Assembly (NCBI GenBank): GCA_021155195.1 | Contig: JAJNPV010000042.1 | Coordinates: 124,001-188,000, forward strand | Origin: Ohtaekwangia sp. | GTDB taxonomy: Bacteria; Bacteroidota; Bacteroidia; Cytophagales; Cyclobacteriaceae | Reading direction: 5' to 3' | Length of the DNA stretch: 64,000 bases | Shown here: positions 9,554-17,697 of the stretch, in pieces | Layout: each line of letters begins with the position of its first letter | How positions within the stretch are numbered: the stretch's first letter is position 1 | Notes under the pieces: generated by a model | The model's input: only the letters and a program-made list of their open reading frames with translations | Told to the model about the DNA's origin: nothing | The model's database searches: none | Made by a program: the position numbers and the translations under genes

Positions 9554-10225
9554 TTGATCGAAAAACCCCGTAGCAAATTTTCCCTAACGCTGGATGCGAC
9601 TATCTGGAATGTGTTGCCTGTGCCGGGCAAAGCATGGGTTATTGCGGAGGAACGGAATGATAGCACGCGACAGGTTTCGTTTGCAGCGATCGATTATAAA
9701 AATGGGAAACTTCTATGGAGATCAAGTTCACCAACGGAAACGTGGTGGATTAACCTGGTGCGGGTAACGAATGAACAGGTTCAGTTAAAGATTTTCGAGA
9801 ACACCAGCAATCCGGATAAAACCTACTGGCAGGTACTTTCGTTGGAAAATGGAGCCGTTATTCAAGAAGATCCAAAAATTGAAACCGAGTATACGAATGA
9901 AGTAGTCCATCCGTTTCAATACCGGGTGGGTGAGGGTGATTTTGAAACAATCAAAATCTTTTTGAATGAACGGTTGAATGTAATTCCAATACTAGGGGTT
10001 GAGTATGTTGAGTTTGCGGATCTTGTTTTTATATCCTATTATTTTGGAAATCCGGGCACGTTTAATAACACCTTGGTTTGCTTTAAAAAGACAGGCGAAC
10101 TGCTTTGGCAGGAAGAAATTGGCACGAATTTGAAAGGTATTGGAGTAAATACGTTTTTTCTTGTCGCGAATCAGCTATTTTTTGTGAAGAACAAAACAGA
10201 ATTGGTAACTTTTGGCATTGTTTAA
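9554..10225 (+). CDS. DUF4905-like protein
   Basis: Predicted soluble protein of 223 residues, tentatively placed in DUF4905, a Bacteroidota family of unknown role. It contains strands such as WVIAEERN, AAIDYKNGKLLWRS and NTLVCFKKTGELLWQEE that look like blades of a beta-propeller (PQQ-like W-rich repeats). The only in-frame start near the front is TTG at 9554. It is first in a tight same-strand run with the LysM gene (3-base gap), the OmpA-like gene (5-base gap) and the TIGR02757 gene (1-base overlap). A -7-like box TATTTTTG sits at 9528-9535. Confidence 0.6.
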   Translation: MIEKPRSKFSLTLDATIWNVLPVPGKAWVIAEERNDSTRQVSFAAIDYKNGKLLWRSSSPTETWWINLVRVTNEQVQLKIFENTSNPDKTYWQVLSLENGAVIQEDPKIETEYTNEVVHPFQYRVGEGDFETIKIFLNERLNVIPILGVEYVEFADLVFISYYFGNPGTFNNTLVCFKKTGELLWQEEIGTNLKGIGVNTFFLVANQLFFVKNKTELVTFGIV

Positions 10226-10228
10226 GCT

Positions 10229-11257
10229 ATGATTAAAGTAATTTTTTTAACTCTCAGTTCATTTATCCATCCCGCAGCCCCTGCAGACTCGCTAAGAATG
10301 GAAACCATCAATGGAAAGCGCTTCATCATCCACAGCATTGATGAGAAGGAAACGCTCTATGCAATCTCAAGAAGATATGGAGTTCCAATAACATCTATTC
10401 TTGAAGCTAACCCAACTGCAGATGGCGGTTTATCGGTAGGTCAGCAATTAAAAGTGCCATACGTTCCTAAAGCAAAACCTGTTCAAACTGCAGCGGGCGA
10501 TCGCAAACATAAAGTAGCAGCGGGCGAAACACTGTTCTCGATTTCGAGGATGTATGAAGTTTCTGTAGATGAGATAAAGGCGTGGAACAATTTAAGAGAT
10601 AACGCACTTTCCCTTGATCAGGAGCTGATCATCAAAAAGAAATCGGGAACTGCAACTACAATAACAGAAACCGTTGCAACCAAATCCCTAAAAGGAGTTC
10701 ACACAGTGGCTGTTGGCGAAACGCTGTATTCAATTTCTCGTCAGTACAATGTTTCTGTACAGCAATTAAAAGAATGGAATAGTCTTGTTACTAATGAAGT
10801 TAATATTGGACAAACACTCTTTTTAACTCAACCCATAAATGGAGCAACCGAAATTAAAACGGAGGTACAACTAACAGAGACTAAACCAGAAGTGAAGCCT
10901 GTGGTTGTTCCTGTGCAGCCGGAAATAAAGACTCAGCCGGAAGTAAAAGAAACTACGATTAGAATTTCTGAAAAAGTTACCGGGTCGGATGAAATTAAGG
11001 AAGGCGGCTTGGCCGAGCTGATTGAAGGTACGGATGGAAACCGCAAGTATCTTGCGTTGCACCGCACCGCAAAAGTAGGCACTATTCTTAAAGTAAGAAA
11101 CGAATTAAACAATCGCGAGGTGTTTGTGCGTGTAGCAGGCTCGCTACCCAACATAGGTATCAACAATAACGTAGTCATTAAAATCTCTAAGTCGGCTTAT
11201 GATCGATTGGGTGCCATCGATCCAAAATTTAGAGTAGAGATTACTTACTACAAATAA
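10229..11257 (+). CDS. LysM-repeat protein with RlpA-like double-psi barrel
   Basis: Exported cell-wall protein of 342 residues. A short N-terminal hydrophobic stretch (1-18) is probably a signal peptide. Three LysM peptidoglycan-binding repeats follow at about 33-78, 94-136 and 157-199, each with the G(E/D)TL..IS..Y pattern. After a Pro/Glu/Lys-rich linker (about 205-245), residues about 258-342 match the RlpA/DPBB layout (LALHRTAKVGTILKVRN, EVFVRVAG, VIKISKSAYDRLGA). The NDRGPF segment that gives RlpA its catalytic Asp is replaced by AGSLPN, so it is probably a binding, not lytic, version (inference). It is part of the operon with the following OmpA-like gene. Confidence 0.82.
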   Translation: MIKVIFLTLSSFIHPAAPADSLRMETINGKRFIIHSIDEKETLYAISRRYGVPITSILEANPTADGGLSVGQQLKVPYVPKAKPVQTAAGDRKHKVAAGETLFSISRMYEVSVDEIKAWNNLRDNALSLDQELIIKKKSGTATTITETVATKSLKGVHTVAVGETLYSISRQYNVSVQQLKEWNSLVTNEVNIGQTLFLTQPINGATEIKTEVQLTETKPEVKPVVVPVQPEIKTQPEVKETTIRISEKVTGSDEIKEGGLAELIEGTDGNRKYLALHRTAKVGTILKVRNELNNREVFVRVAGSLPNIGINNNVVIKISKSAYDRLGAIDPKFRVEITYYK

Positions 11258-11262
11258 ATTAC

Positions 11263-12354
11263 ATGCGGGCGGGGGCATGCCTTTTTTTTCTTGCCATTGT
11301 GCAGCAAGCAGTTGCTCAAAATCTTGTATCCAATTCCGGGTTTGAAAAGCATGACAAATGCCCGGGTTCATTTAACTATTCATCAAAAGGGGAACTGGCA
11401 CCGGGTTGGTTTTCTCCTACAACGGGCACGCCCGACATGTTTCATTCCTGTAGCATTGGCGATGCAGGAGTACCCACCAACTGGGCAGGCTATTCAAAAG
11501 CCTATACAGGTTCTGGCTACGCAGGGCTTTATGCTTATATTGTAAGAGGCTACAAAACTTATCGCGAATATTTGCAGTCACAATTACAAGTTCCGCTTGA
11601 AGCTGGCGCGAAATATCAGATTGAATTTTATTTTAAACTATCTTCCAACTCCAAATATAGCATTGACCGAATTGGTTTCTTGCTTACGGATTCTACGTAT
11701 AGTATAAAGAATGATGAAGTGTTTCCGGCTCCTGCCACTTACGAAAGAACGAATCGGGAAATTTATAATAGGGGTACAGGTTTGTGGACGCGATTTTCCT
11801 ATGTGCATATCGCTAATGGTGGAGAAAAATATCTGATTATTGGTAATTTCTCGGATGATCAAAAAACCAGAAAGCAATTAATACCCAATTCGCAAAGTAC
11901 TGAACCCATGCTGGCTACGGCTGCTTATTTTTATATTGATGATGTGAAGGTGATTAAAGTTGGCGATTCGCCCGATGCACCTGTACTTACCGGTTACCCG
12001 GAGATTAGAACAGATGAAGATTATGTGCTGAAGAATATTCAATTTAAATATAATGATTTTGCGTTGGTAGATTCTTCTTATCCCGAATTAAAAAAACTGG
12101 TAGATATCATGCGCTTTCATAAAACCTGGAAGGTGGTTGTGAGCGGACACACCGATGATGTAGCCTCTGATGAATACAATCTTCAATTATCCCTGCAGCG
12201 TGCCGGTAGTGTGGCCGACTATTTAATCAATGCAGGTATTGATCCTTCGCGCGTAAAAACACAAGGTTTTGGGAAACAATTGCCATTGGTAAAAGGTAAG
12301 GACGAAGCATCACGGGCCACCAATCGCAGGGTTGAACTTCGATTCCTAAACTGA
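11263..12354 (+). CDS. OmpA family outer-membrane/peptidoglycan-binding protein
   Basis: Exported protein of 363 residues with a signal peptide ending near AVAQ (residue 19). Residues about 20-235 form a jelly-roll-like domain (NLVSNSGFEKHDKCP, then AYFYIDDVKVIKV) seen in secreted Bacteroidota proteins. Residues about 255-363 form an OmpA C-terminal domain: VVSGHTDDVASDEYN, LSLQRAGSVADYLI, RVKTQGFGK and ATNRRVELRF are the meso-diaminopimelate-binding signatures. Together with the LysM protein just upstream (5-base gap) it points to an operon that ties envelope layers to peptidoglycan. The start ATG is 5 bases after the previous stop. Confidence 0.88.
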   Translation: MRAGACLFFLAIVQQAVAQNLVSNSGFEKHDKCPGSFNYSSKGELAPGWFSPTTGTPDMFHSCSIGDAGVPTNWAGYSKAYTGSGYAGLYAYIVRGYKTYREYLQSQLQVPLEAGAKYQIEFYFKLSSNSKYSIDRIGFLLTDSTYSIKNDEVFPAPATYERTNREIYNRGTGLWTRFSYVHIANGGEKYLIIGNFSDDQKTRKQLIPNSQSTEPMLATAAYFYIDDVKVIKVGDSPDAPVLTGYPEIRTDEDYVLKNIQFKYNDFALVDSSYPELKKLVDIMRFHKTWKVVVSGHTDDVASDEYNLQLSLQRAGSVADYLINAGIDPSRVKTQGFGKQLPLVKGKDEASRATNRRVELRFLN

Positions 12355-13133
12355 TGTCCAAAAAAATAGATTGGCTTCAGCTTAAAGAATTCCTCGACTC
12401 AAAAGTTGAATTGTACAATCGCCCGGAGTTTATTCCACTCGATCCAATTCTAATTCCTCATCGTTTTTCAAAAAAGCAGGATATTGAAATTGCCGGTTTT
12501 TTTGCGGCAACATTAGCCTGGGGGCAACGCATTACTATTATTAACAAATGCAGTGAATTACTAGCCCTGATGGACAATGCTCCGCATGATTTTTTACTGA
12601 ATCATAAATCCGAAGATTTAAAGCCGTTTGAGAAGTTCAAGCATCGCACCTTCAACAGTACCGATGCACTTTATTTTATCGAATCGCTTGCAACATACTA
12701 CAGAGCGCATGATTCTTTGGAAGACGCTTTTATAGGAAATTCAGAATCGGATACTACTGAATCAGGATTGGTAAATTTTCATTCCACTTTTTTTAGCCTG
12801 CCCGATTTCCCGACAAGGACAATCAAGCATGTTTCAACACCGGCAAGAAAGTCGGCTTGTAAAAGATTAAACATGTATTTGCGTTGGATGGTTAGACAAG
12901 ATGCAAATGGAGTTGATTTTGGAATCTGGAGAAAGATTAAACCCTCGCAACTTGTTTGCCCGTGCGATGTGCATGTTGAGCGCGTAGCCCGAAAACTTAG
13001 ACTAATAAGGGGCAAAGGAATGAATTGGAAAACAGCGATTGAACTTACCACTAACCTTCGTAAGCTTGATTCAAACGATCCAGTTAAATATGATTTTGCT
13101 CTTTTTGGGTTAGGTATTATAGAACAATTCTAA
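12354..13133 (+). CDS. TIGR02757 family protein
   Basis: Conserved protein of 259 residues matching the TIGR02757 family of Bacteroidota and some other phyla, with the hallmark N-terminus EFLDSKVELYNRPEFIPLDP and the FFAATLAWGQR stretch. Family function is not established. Features such as an internal helix-rich region and the CDVHVERVARKLRLI segment near residue 205 recall HhH-GPD glycosylase-like folds, but no catalytic claim can be made. Its ATG overlaps the TGA of the OmpA-like gene (TGATG), so it is translationally coupled and last in the operon starting at 9554. Confidence 0.78.
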   Translation: MSKKIDWLQLKEFLDSKVELYNRPEFIPLDPILIPHRFSKKQDIEIAGFFAATLAWGQRITIINKCSELLALMDNAPHDFLLNHKSEDLKPFEKFKHRTFNSTDALYFIESLATYYRAHDSLEDAFIGNSESDTTESGLVNFHSTFFSLPDFPTRTIKHVSTPARKSACKRLNMYLRWMVRQDANGVDFGIWRKIKPSQLVCPCDVHVERVARKLRLIRGKGMNWKTAIELTTNLRKLDSNDPVKYDFALFGLGIIEQF

Positions 13134-13235
13134 AAGAGACATTAAATCGAAAATATGACGAGCGGTTGTACAACTCATCAAAAAATATTTTTACCTTAAA
13201 CCTTTCATTTCACTCAAAATTCTACCTTAATAGCT

Positions 13236-14957
13236 ATGAATTTAAATATTGAAGCAGACGAAAAGAACACGTATGATGCCATTGTTGTAGGAACAGGGAT
13301 CAGTGGTGGCTGGGCCGCAAAAGAACTCAGCGAGAAAGGATTAAAAACATTGGTGCTTGAACGTGGTCGCGATGTAAAGCATCCCGATTATCCAACAGCC
13401 ACGAAAGATCCGTGGCAGTTGCCAAATGGCGATCGACCTACTCAGGAAATTTTAGAAAAACAAGCGAAGCAAGCTCGCACGGGTTACACGGTTAAGCCAT
13501 CAACCGCCCACTGGTTTGTTAACGATTTAGAAAATCCATACTCGGAAAAAGAAGGTAAACGGTTCGATTGGATGCGCGGCTATCATGTGGGCGGGCGATC
13601 CATCATGTGGGGACGTCAAAGCTATCGTTGGGGAGATTTTGATTTTGAAGCCAATGCACGAGAAGGCATTGCTATTGACTGGCCGGTTCGTTACAAAGAA
13701 ATTGAACCCTGGTATACATACGTTGAGACCTTTGCTGGGATCAGCGGGCAGGATGAAAATATTCCGCATCTGCCAAATAGTAAATTTCTCCCACCCATGG
13801 ATTTGAATTGTGTGGAGAAGGAATTGAAAAAATCAATGATGGATAAGTTTGGCAGACCATTAACAATTGGTCGGGTGGCGCACGTTACAGGACCATTGGG
13901 TCATAACGAAAGTCCGCAGCGTGGTTCATGTCAATTCAGAAATATGTGTAGCCGGGGTTGTCCGTATGGTGGCTACTTCAGCAGTAACGCCTGCACCTTA
14001 CCATCGGCAGAGCGATCAAACAACATGACGTTGCGCGCCAACTCAATTGTGTATGAAATAATTTATGATGAGAAAAAAGGGAAAGCAACCGGAGTAAAGG
14101 TGTTGGATTCTGAAACCGGAGAAAACATTGAGTACTATGCGAAAGTAATTTTCTTGTGTGCTTCCACGATGGGTTCGGCCTTTATTATGATGAACTCTAT
14201 TTCTAACCGTTTCCCCAATGGATTTGGAAATGATAGTGGTGAACTGGGTCATAACATTATGGATCACCATTTGGGTGTAGGTGCCAGCGGCACGATGGAA
14301 GGTTTTGAAGATCAATATTATTATGGACGTAGAGCCAACGGAGTGTATATTCCGCGCTTCAGAAACATCGGCAAAGATAAGCGCGATTACTTGCGTGGTT
14401 TTGGATATCAGGGCGGTGGCAGCCGTCAGGGGTGGAGCAGTCTGGTAGCAGAACTTTCTATTGGTAAAGAGTTGAAAGATGCTGTAACAACTCCCGGTGC
14501 GTGGAGCATTGGTATTGGTGGCTTTGGTGAAATACTACCCGACCATTCAAATATGGTGTCGATTAATAAAGACCTGAAAGACAAATACGGATTGCCTACG
14601 TTGATGTTCGATACCGAGTTTAAAGAGAATGATTATAAGATGCGTGTGGACATGGCAAACGATGCAGCCGAAATGCTGGAAGCAGCGGGTGCTAAAAATG
14701 TAAGCTCCCATGATCGGAAATCGCAACATGGTATTGGTTTAGGAATTCATGAAATGGGTACAGCCCGCATGGGTAAGGATCCTAAAACTTCAGTACTCAA
14801 TAAATACAATCAGGTGCATGCTTGTAAAAATGTGTTTGTAACAGACGGTTCGTTCATGACATCGGCCAACTGTGTAAACCCATCACTTACGTACATGGCG
14901 TTTACAGCACGCGCGGCTGACTATGCAGTAAGTGAATTGAAAAAAGGTAATTTGTAA
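13236..14957 (+). CDS. GMC-type FAD-dependent oxidoreductase
   Basis: Flavoprotein dehydrogenase of the glucose-methanol-choline family (573 residues). The dinucleotide fold is at residues about 14-44 (VVGTGISGGWAAKELSEKG, ending LVLERG). GYHVGGRSIMWGRQS (about 113-127) is the family's FAD-contacting segment. The C-terminal catalytic pair is likely His505 (HEMGTARMG) and Asn548 (CVNPS), a His-Asn pair spaced as in pyranose oxidase. A cysteine-rich stretch, CQFRNMCSRGCPYGG, is notable and may bind a cluster or metal. The gene is followed 14 bases later by a gluconate 2-dehydrogenase subunit 3-like gene, its probable partner. The substrate is unknown, perhaps a sugar or sugar acid. No signal peptide is seen on this subunit. 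Confidence 0.9.
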   Translation: MNLNIEADEKNTYDAIVVGTGISGGWAAKELSEKGLKTLVLERGRDVKHPDYPTATKDPWQLPNGDRPTQEILEKQAKQARTGYTVKPSTAHWFVNDLENPYSEKEGKRFDWMRGYHVGGRSIMWGRQSYRWGDFDFEANAREGIAIDWPVRYKEIEPWYTYVETFAGISGQDENIPHLPNSKFLPPMDLNCVEKELKKSMMDKFGRPLTIGRVAHVTGPLGHNESPQRGSCQFRNMCSRGCPYGGYFSSNACTLPSAERSNNMTLRANSIVYEIIYDEKKGKATGVKVLDSETGENIEYYAKVIFLCASTMGSAFIMMNSISNRFPNGFGNDSGELGHNIMDHHLGVGASGTMEGFEDQYYYGRRANGVYIPRFRNIGKDKRDYLRGFGYQGGGSRQGWSSLVAELSIGKELKDAVTTPGAWSIGIGGFGEILPDHSNMVSINKDLKDKYGLPTLMFDTEFKENDYKMRVDMANDAAEMLEAAGAKNVSSHDRKSQHGIGLGIHEMGTARMGKDPKTSVLNKYNQVHACKNVFVTDGSFMTSANCVNPSLTYMAFTARAADYAVSELKKGNL

Positions 14958-14971
14958 CATCTAACTACTGA

Positions 14972-15571
14972 ATGACTATGAATCAAATCATTGATAGAAG
15001 AGAAGCCCTTCGCAAAACAGCGCTGTTAATGGGCGCAGCGGTTTCGGCAAGTGCCCTTTCGGGGATTTTGCAAGGTTGCAAGGCCAGTCCTGAATTGACT
15101 TACACCCCCGATTTCTTTACCAAAGAGCAAGCAGAGTTGGTAAGTGAGTTAGCCGAAGTAATAATTCCGAAAACAGATACACCCGGTGCCAAAGATGCCG
15201 GTGTACCGGGATTCATTGACAAGATGCTTAAGGAGTGCTATAAGAAAGAAGATCAGGATAATTATTTGGCAGGACTGGCTGAGTTTGATGCTGCATGTAA
15301 ATCAGCCAATGGCGATAGTTTCATTTACCTCAAGCCTGAAAAGCAATTGGAGTTTGTGAAAGCACAAAATGAAGCCGCTCTTAAAATGACTAAAGAAAAT
15401 CCGGAAGCAAAACGTCCGTTTATATTAACAACAAAAGAGCTTACTCTGTTAGGATTCTTTACGAGTGAGCCGGGTGCAACGCAAGTGCTTCAATACGAAG
15501 CAGTGCCGGGTTCATATAAAGGGTGTATTCCATTAAGCGAAGCGGGCAATGGAAAGACCTGGGCTACATAG
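14972..15571 (+). CDS. Gluconate 2-dehydrogenase subunit 3 family protein (Tat lipoprotein)
   Basis: Small partner subunit (199 residues) of periplasmic GMC dehydrogenases. The N-terminus has a twin-arginine signal (DRREALRK, Arg9-Arg10), a hydrophobic stretch and a lipobox-like LQGC with Cys36, so it is probably a Tat-exported lipoprotein. The mature part (YTPDFFTKEQAELVSELAEVIIPKT) fits the gluconate_2-dh3 family. Because the GMC subunit at 13236 lacks its own signal, it may be carried across the membrane as a folded pair with this protein (inference). No cytochrome subunit follows. An intrinsic terminator lies 25 bases after the stop. Confidence 0.88.
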   Translation: MTMNQIIDRREALRKTALLMGAAVSASALSGILQGCKASPELTYTPDFFTKEQAELVSELAEVIIPKTDTPGAKDAGVPGFIDKMLKECYKKEDQDNYLAGLAEFDAACKSANGDSFIYLKPEKQLEFVKAQNEAALKMTKENPEAKRPFILTTKELTLLGFFTSEPGATQVLQYEAVPGSYKGCIPLSEAGNGKTWAT

Positions 15572-15595
15572 TAAGGGATATAATATTTAATAAAG

Positions 15596-15622
15596 AAAGG
15601 CATCTGTGAGGATGCCTTTTTT
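15596..15622 (+). terminator. Rho-independent terminator after the GMC operon
   Basis: Stem AAAGGCATC / GATGCCTTT with a 6-base loop, followed by a T-rich tract (TTTTTTG). It lies 25 bases after the stop of the gluconate dehydrogenase subunit gene and before the accessory unit at 15.65 kb. Confidence 0.85.
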
Positions 15623-15649
15623 GTTTTATGGACCAGGCGACATACTTCT

Positions 15650-15697
15650 ATATGAGAAATATATGCAATTGTATATATTCGGATGTTGTGCGCAAGC
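15650..15697 (+). repeat. Left-border module of accessory unit (copy 1)
   Basis: A near-palindrome at 15658-15679 (half AATATATGCA, one mismatched pair) is followed by TATTCG and then GTTGTGCGCAAGC at 15685-15697. The same order, GAAATATATGCA, palindrome, ATATTCG, GTTG, GCAAGC, is seen at 48753-48802 in front of another orphan gene. The module directly precedes the gene at 15712. Part of its end (GTGCGC) is mirrored by GCGCAC at 16502-16507 after that gene. Its function is unknown; it may be a recombination border or a hairpin. Confidence 0.55.
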
Positions 15698-15711
15698 TCA
15701 AATCAAACTAG

Positions 15712-16497
15712 GTGGAAAAAAACGAACGACATAAACTTATTTGGGACTTCCAACGAGAGATCATTAAGATCTACGAAGAACACGAGCTGACAAATTTAGC
15801 AGGACTTGATATGGAGTTTATGTTAAACGACAGACAGATTCTCGCCTGGTTTTTCGACACAGTAAATGTTGGACAAAATAAGTTTCCTGATTTTGACTTC
15901 CATAGATTATTTGACGACTTAATTTTTTGCTCAGACGAGATTCTGCATTTCACAGCGCTACTTTATCTGTATCGACCGTACTTGCAGAATCCGATAAAAG
16001 AAGGATTCCCATTTGCAAAAGGTATTATTTATCCAAGAAGTGACACCATTGAGGTTAAACGATACAACATGTTCTCAAATTCCTTGAGTGAAAAGGTTTA
16101 TAACTACTGGGACAGAATTGGAGATTTGATTGCGACATACTTTCCTGAACTGATTGACCCAAAAAAAGTTTACTTCACGACAGCAATTGATATAATTCCG
16201 CAGGAGTATAAAAAGTCAGAAAACTATATTTGGTTAAAAAACTTCAGGGACAATGAATTTGCTGACTTGAATAGAAAGAGAAAGGAAATTGTTCACTATG
16301 TGACACTCGGGACTTCTTACAAATGGAAACATGCAAAAGACCCTTTCGACAAAAAAGAGATTGAGAGATTGGTAGCAGAGAGACATGAACTTCCTGACTA
16401 TTTTAAGAAGCATATAAAGTTTACTCAGGACGGATTTGAAAGGACAGTTTTGTTGATTGATGAAATAACGAAATCCAAACTAACGGAACAGGCGTGA
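15712..16497 (+). CDS. HEPN-like protein of unknown function
   Basis: No family is firmly recognised. The 261-residue product is largely helical, with charged ends. The segment NYWDRIGDLIATYFPE (about 131-146) and a later RKEIVH (Arg190 to His195, an R-x4-H spacing) resemble HEPN proteins, many of which are RNases in defence and toxin systems. The resemblance is suggestive only. The start is GTG at 15712, close after the repeat module. Its base and codon use (many GAC and ACA codons) differ from neighbouring genes. It is bounded on the right by a decayed transposase with REP repeats. All this points to recent gain as a single-gene unit. Confidence 0.55.
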   Translation: MEKNERHKLIWDFQREIIKIYEEHELTNLAGLDMEFMLNDRQILAWFFDTVNVGQNKFPDFDFHRLFDDLIFCSDEILHFTALLYLYRPYLQNPIKEGFPFAKGIIYPRSDTIEVKRYNMFSNSLSEKVYNYWDRIGDLIATYFPELIDPKKVYFTTAIDIIPQEYKKSENYIWLKNFRDNEFADLNRKRKEIVHYVTLGTSYKWKHAKDPFDKKEIERLVAERHELPDYFKKHIKFTQDGFERTVLLIDEITKSKLTEQA

Positions 16498-16512
16498 GGC
16501 AGCGCACCTTAA

Positions 16513-16538
16513 GTTCTTGTTGGTCGCCTGACCAACAA
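16513..16538. repeat. REP palindrome, left copy
   Basis: 26 bases beginning GTTCTTGTTGGTC. The inner 22 bases (16517-16538) form a hairpin with arms TTGTTGGTC / GACCAACAA around a short GCCT-type loop. A perfect reverse-complement copy lies at 17122-17147. The two flank the decayed REP-associated transposase gene, the typical layout of a RAYT and its REPs. Confidence 0.85.
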
Positions 16539-16580
16539 ATGCTCTAATCTTATTAACTTGATTTTTCCTATCTTCAATAA

Positions 16581-17107
16581 ATGGATTATGCAAAGCATCC
16601 TGTTCAATTCTTTACAGCAGTCTGCAACGACTGGTTAAAATTGTTGAATGATGATGTGTGTAAGCGAGTAATAATTGATTCTTTGAAATTTAGAATTAGT
16701 CGGGGAGAGGTGAAAGTAGGAGCGTTTGTAATTATGCCAAATCACATTCATCTCATTTGACGCATTCAAAATGATCATAAGCTTGAAAATGTGCAGCGTG
16801 ATTTCTTAAAATTTACTGCAAAGTCTATTATTGAAAGGATAAAAGAAAGCAACGGAGAAAGTGAGTTAGAATCATTATATGTTGGATTGAAGGATAGAAA
16901 ATTTCAAGTTTGGAAGCGCAATTCAATGAGTATTGACTTGATATCTGAAAATTTTTCAAGCAAAAGATTGATTACATTCATAATAATCCTTGTCAGTCAC
17001 ACTGGAATTTAGTCAATCATCCAATTGAATATAGGTTCAGTTCAGCTAAATTTTATGAATTTGGTGAGGATGACTTTGTACTAGTTACGCACGTTGATGA
17101 ATTGTAA
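16581..17107 (+). pseudogene. Decayed REP-associated Y1 transposase (RAYT, IS200-like)
   Basis: Single-strand HUH/Y1 transposase relic. Reading from ATG 16581 gives MDYAKHPVQFFTAVCNDW, then FVIMPNHIHLI with the metal-binding HUH pair (HIH), after which an in-frame TGA at 16758-16760 replaces the Trp codon usual in relatives. The frame continues to about 16950, where one A appears to be lost from the A-run in GAAAATTTTTC. The next frame then restores FKQKIDYIHNNPC, with the catalytic Tyr, and runs to TAA at 17105-17107. About 175 residues would have been encoded. Two lesions mean it is inactive. It lies between perfect inverted REP copies and so once mobilised them. Confidence 0.88.
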
Positions 17108-17121
17108 GGTGTGGAGTAGGC

Positions 17122-17147
17122 TTGTTGGTCAGGCGACCAACAAGAAC
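17122..17147. repeat. REP palindrome, right copy (inverted)
   Basis: Exact reverse complement of the 26-base element at 16513-16538. The inner hairpin is at 17122-17143, followed by GAAC. No third copy was noticed in the window, so the pair forms a single inverted doublet around the transposase relic. Confidence 0.85.
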
Positions 17148-17165
17148 CCAAAATTGAGTAATCTT

Positions 17166-17693
17166 TTAAATACTCGAAGAAATTCTTCTTTGAAAAATTG
17201 GTTTTAAAACAGTTCGGTCTAATACAACAAACGCCAAAGCAAGATTCAAAATCAAAATTCCGTTCACCAATACTTTCCCATTAAAGGGAATGCTTACAGA
17301 AGGCACTTTTATCCAATCCGTTTTTAAAGGTGAGTCTAACACGAGTGGGGCAGTAGGTGCATCAAAAACTCCGGCAGATAGCAGTGCAAGCGCAATTCCA
17401 GAAGCAATGATTGAACCAAGCAAAAGCAACAACCCTTTTCGTGGTGTAAATAACGATACAACTGGTTTTGCATCGAGGCCGCTCATTACCTTCTGGGTAA
17501 AATTTTTGGAAGGAGTTTCTAATCTCGCTTTTTGAATAAGGATGGATTGCACCATTCGCAACTCTTCCAACCGCACACGTAACAATTCTGAGCCTTGAAT
17601 TTGTGATTCCAGTGCTTGTTTGGTTTTAACATCCAACTCTCCATCCAGGTAGCGGAGTAATTGCTCTTCTTTTTCTATTGATACCTTCTTCAT
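17166..17693 (-). CDS. Putative anti-sigma factor, membrane-bound
   Basis: 175-residue protein directly after an ECF sigma gene (4-base gap, same strand). The N-terminal part reads EKEEQLLRYLDGELDVKTKQ, the helix-rich start common to Bacteroidota anti-sigma proteins, but no HxxxCxxC zinc motif is present. Two hydrophobic segments, about residues 88-108 and 137-157, would hold it in the inner membrane, with the N-terminus binding the sigma factor in the cytoplasm. The function is inferred from gene order and topology rather than a strong domain match. Confidence 0.68.
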   Translation of the reverse strand: MKKVSIEKEEQLLRYLDGELDVKTKQALESQIQGSELLRVRLEELRMVQSILIQKARLETPSKNFTQKVMSGLDAKPVVSLFTPRKGLLLLLGSIIASGIALALLSAGVFDAPTAPLVLDSPLKTDWIKVPSVSIPFNGKVLVNGILILNLALAFVVLDRTVLKPIFQRRISSSI

Positions 17694-17697
17694 ATCT

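Noticed and set aside
15628..15645. Third REP-like half site (CAGGCGAC) upstream of the accessory unit
   Set aside because: Only eight bases agree with the REP, and no hairpin is formed, so it is not separable from chance.
16791..17012. 73-residue ORF within the transposase relic
   Set aside because: It is the central in-frame piece of the decayed RAYT between the TGA and the frameshift, not a separate gene.
16513..17147. CRISPR array
   Set aside because: Only two copies of the repeat are present, in inverted orientation and 580 bases apart around a transposase relic; this is a REP doublet.
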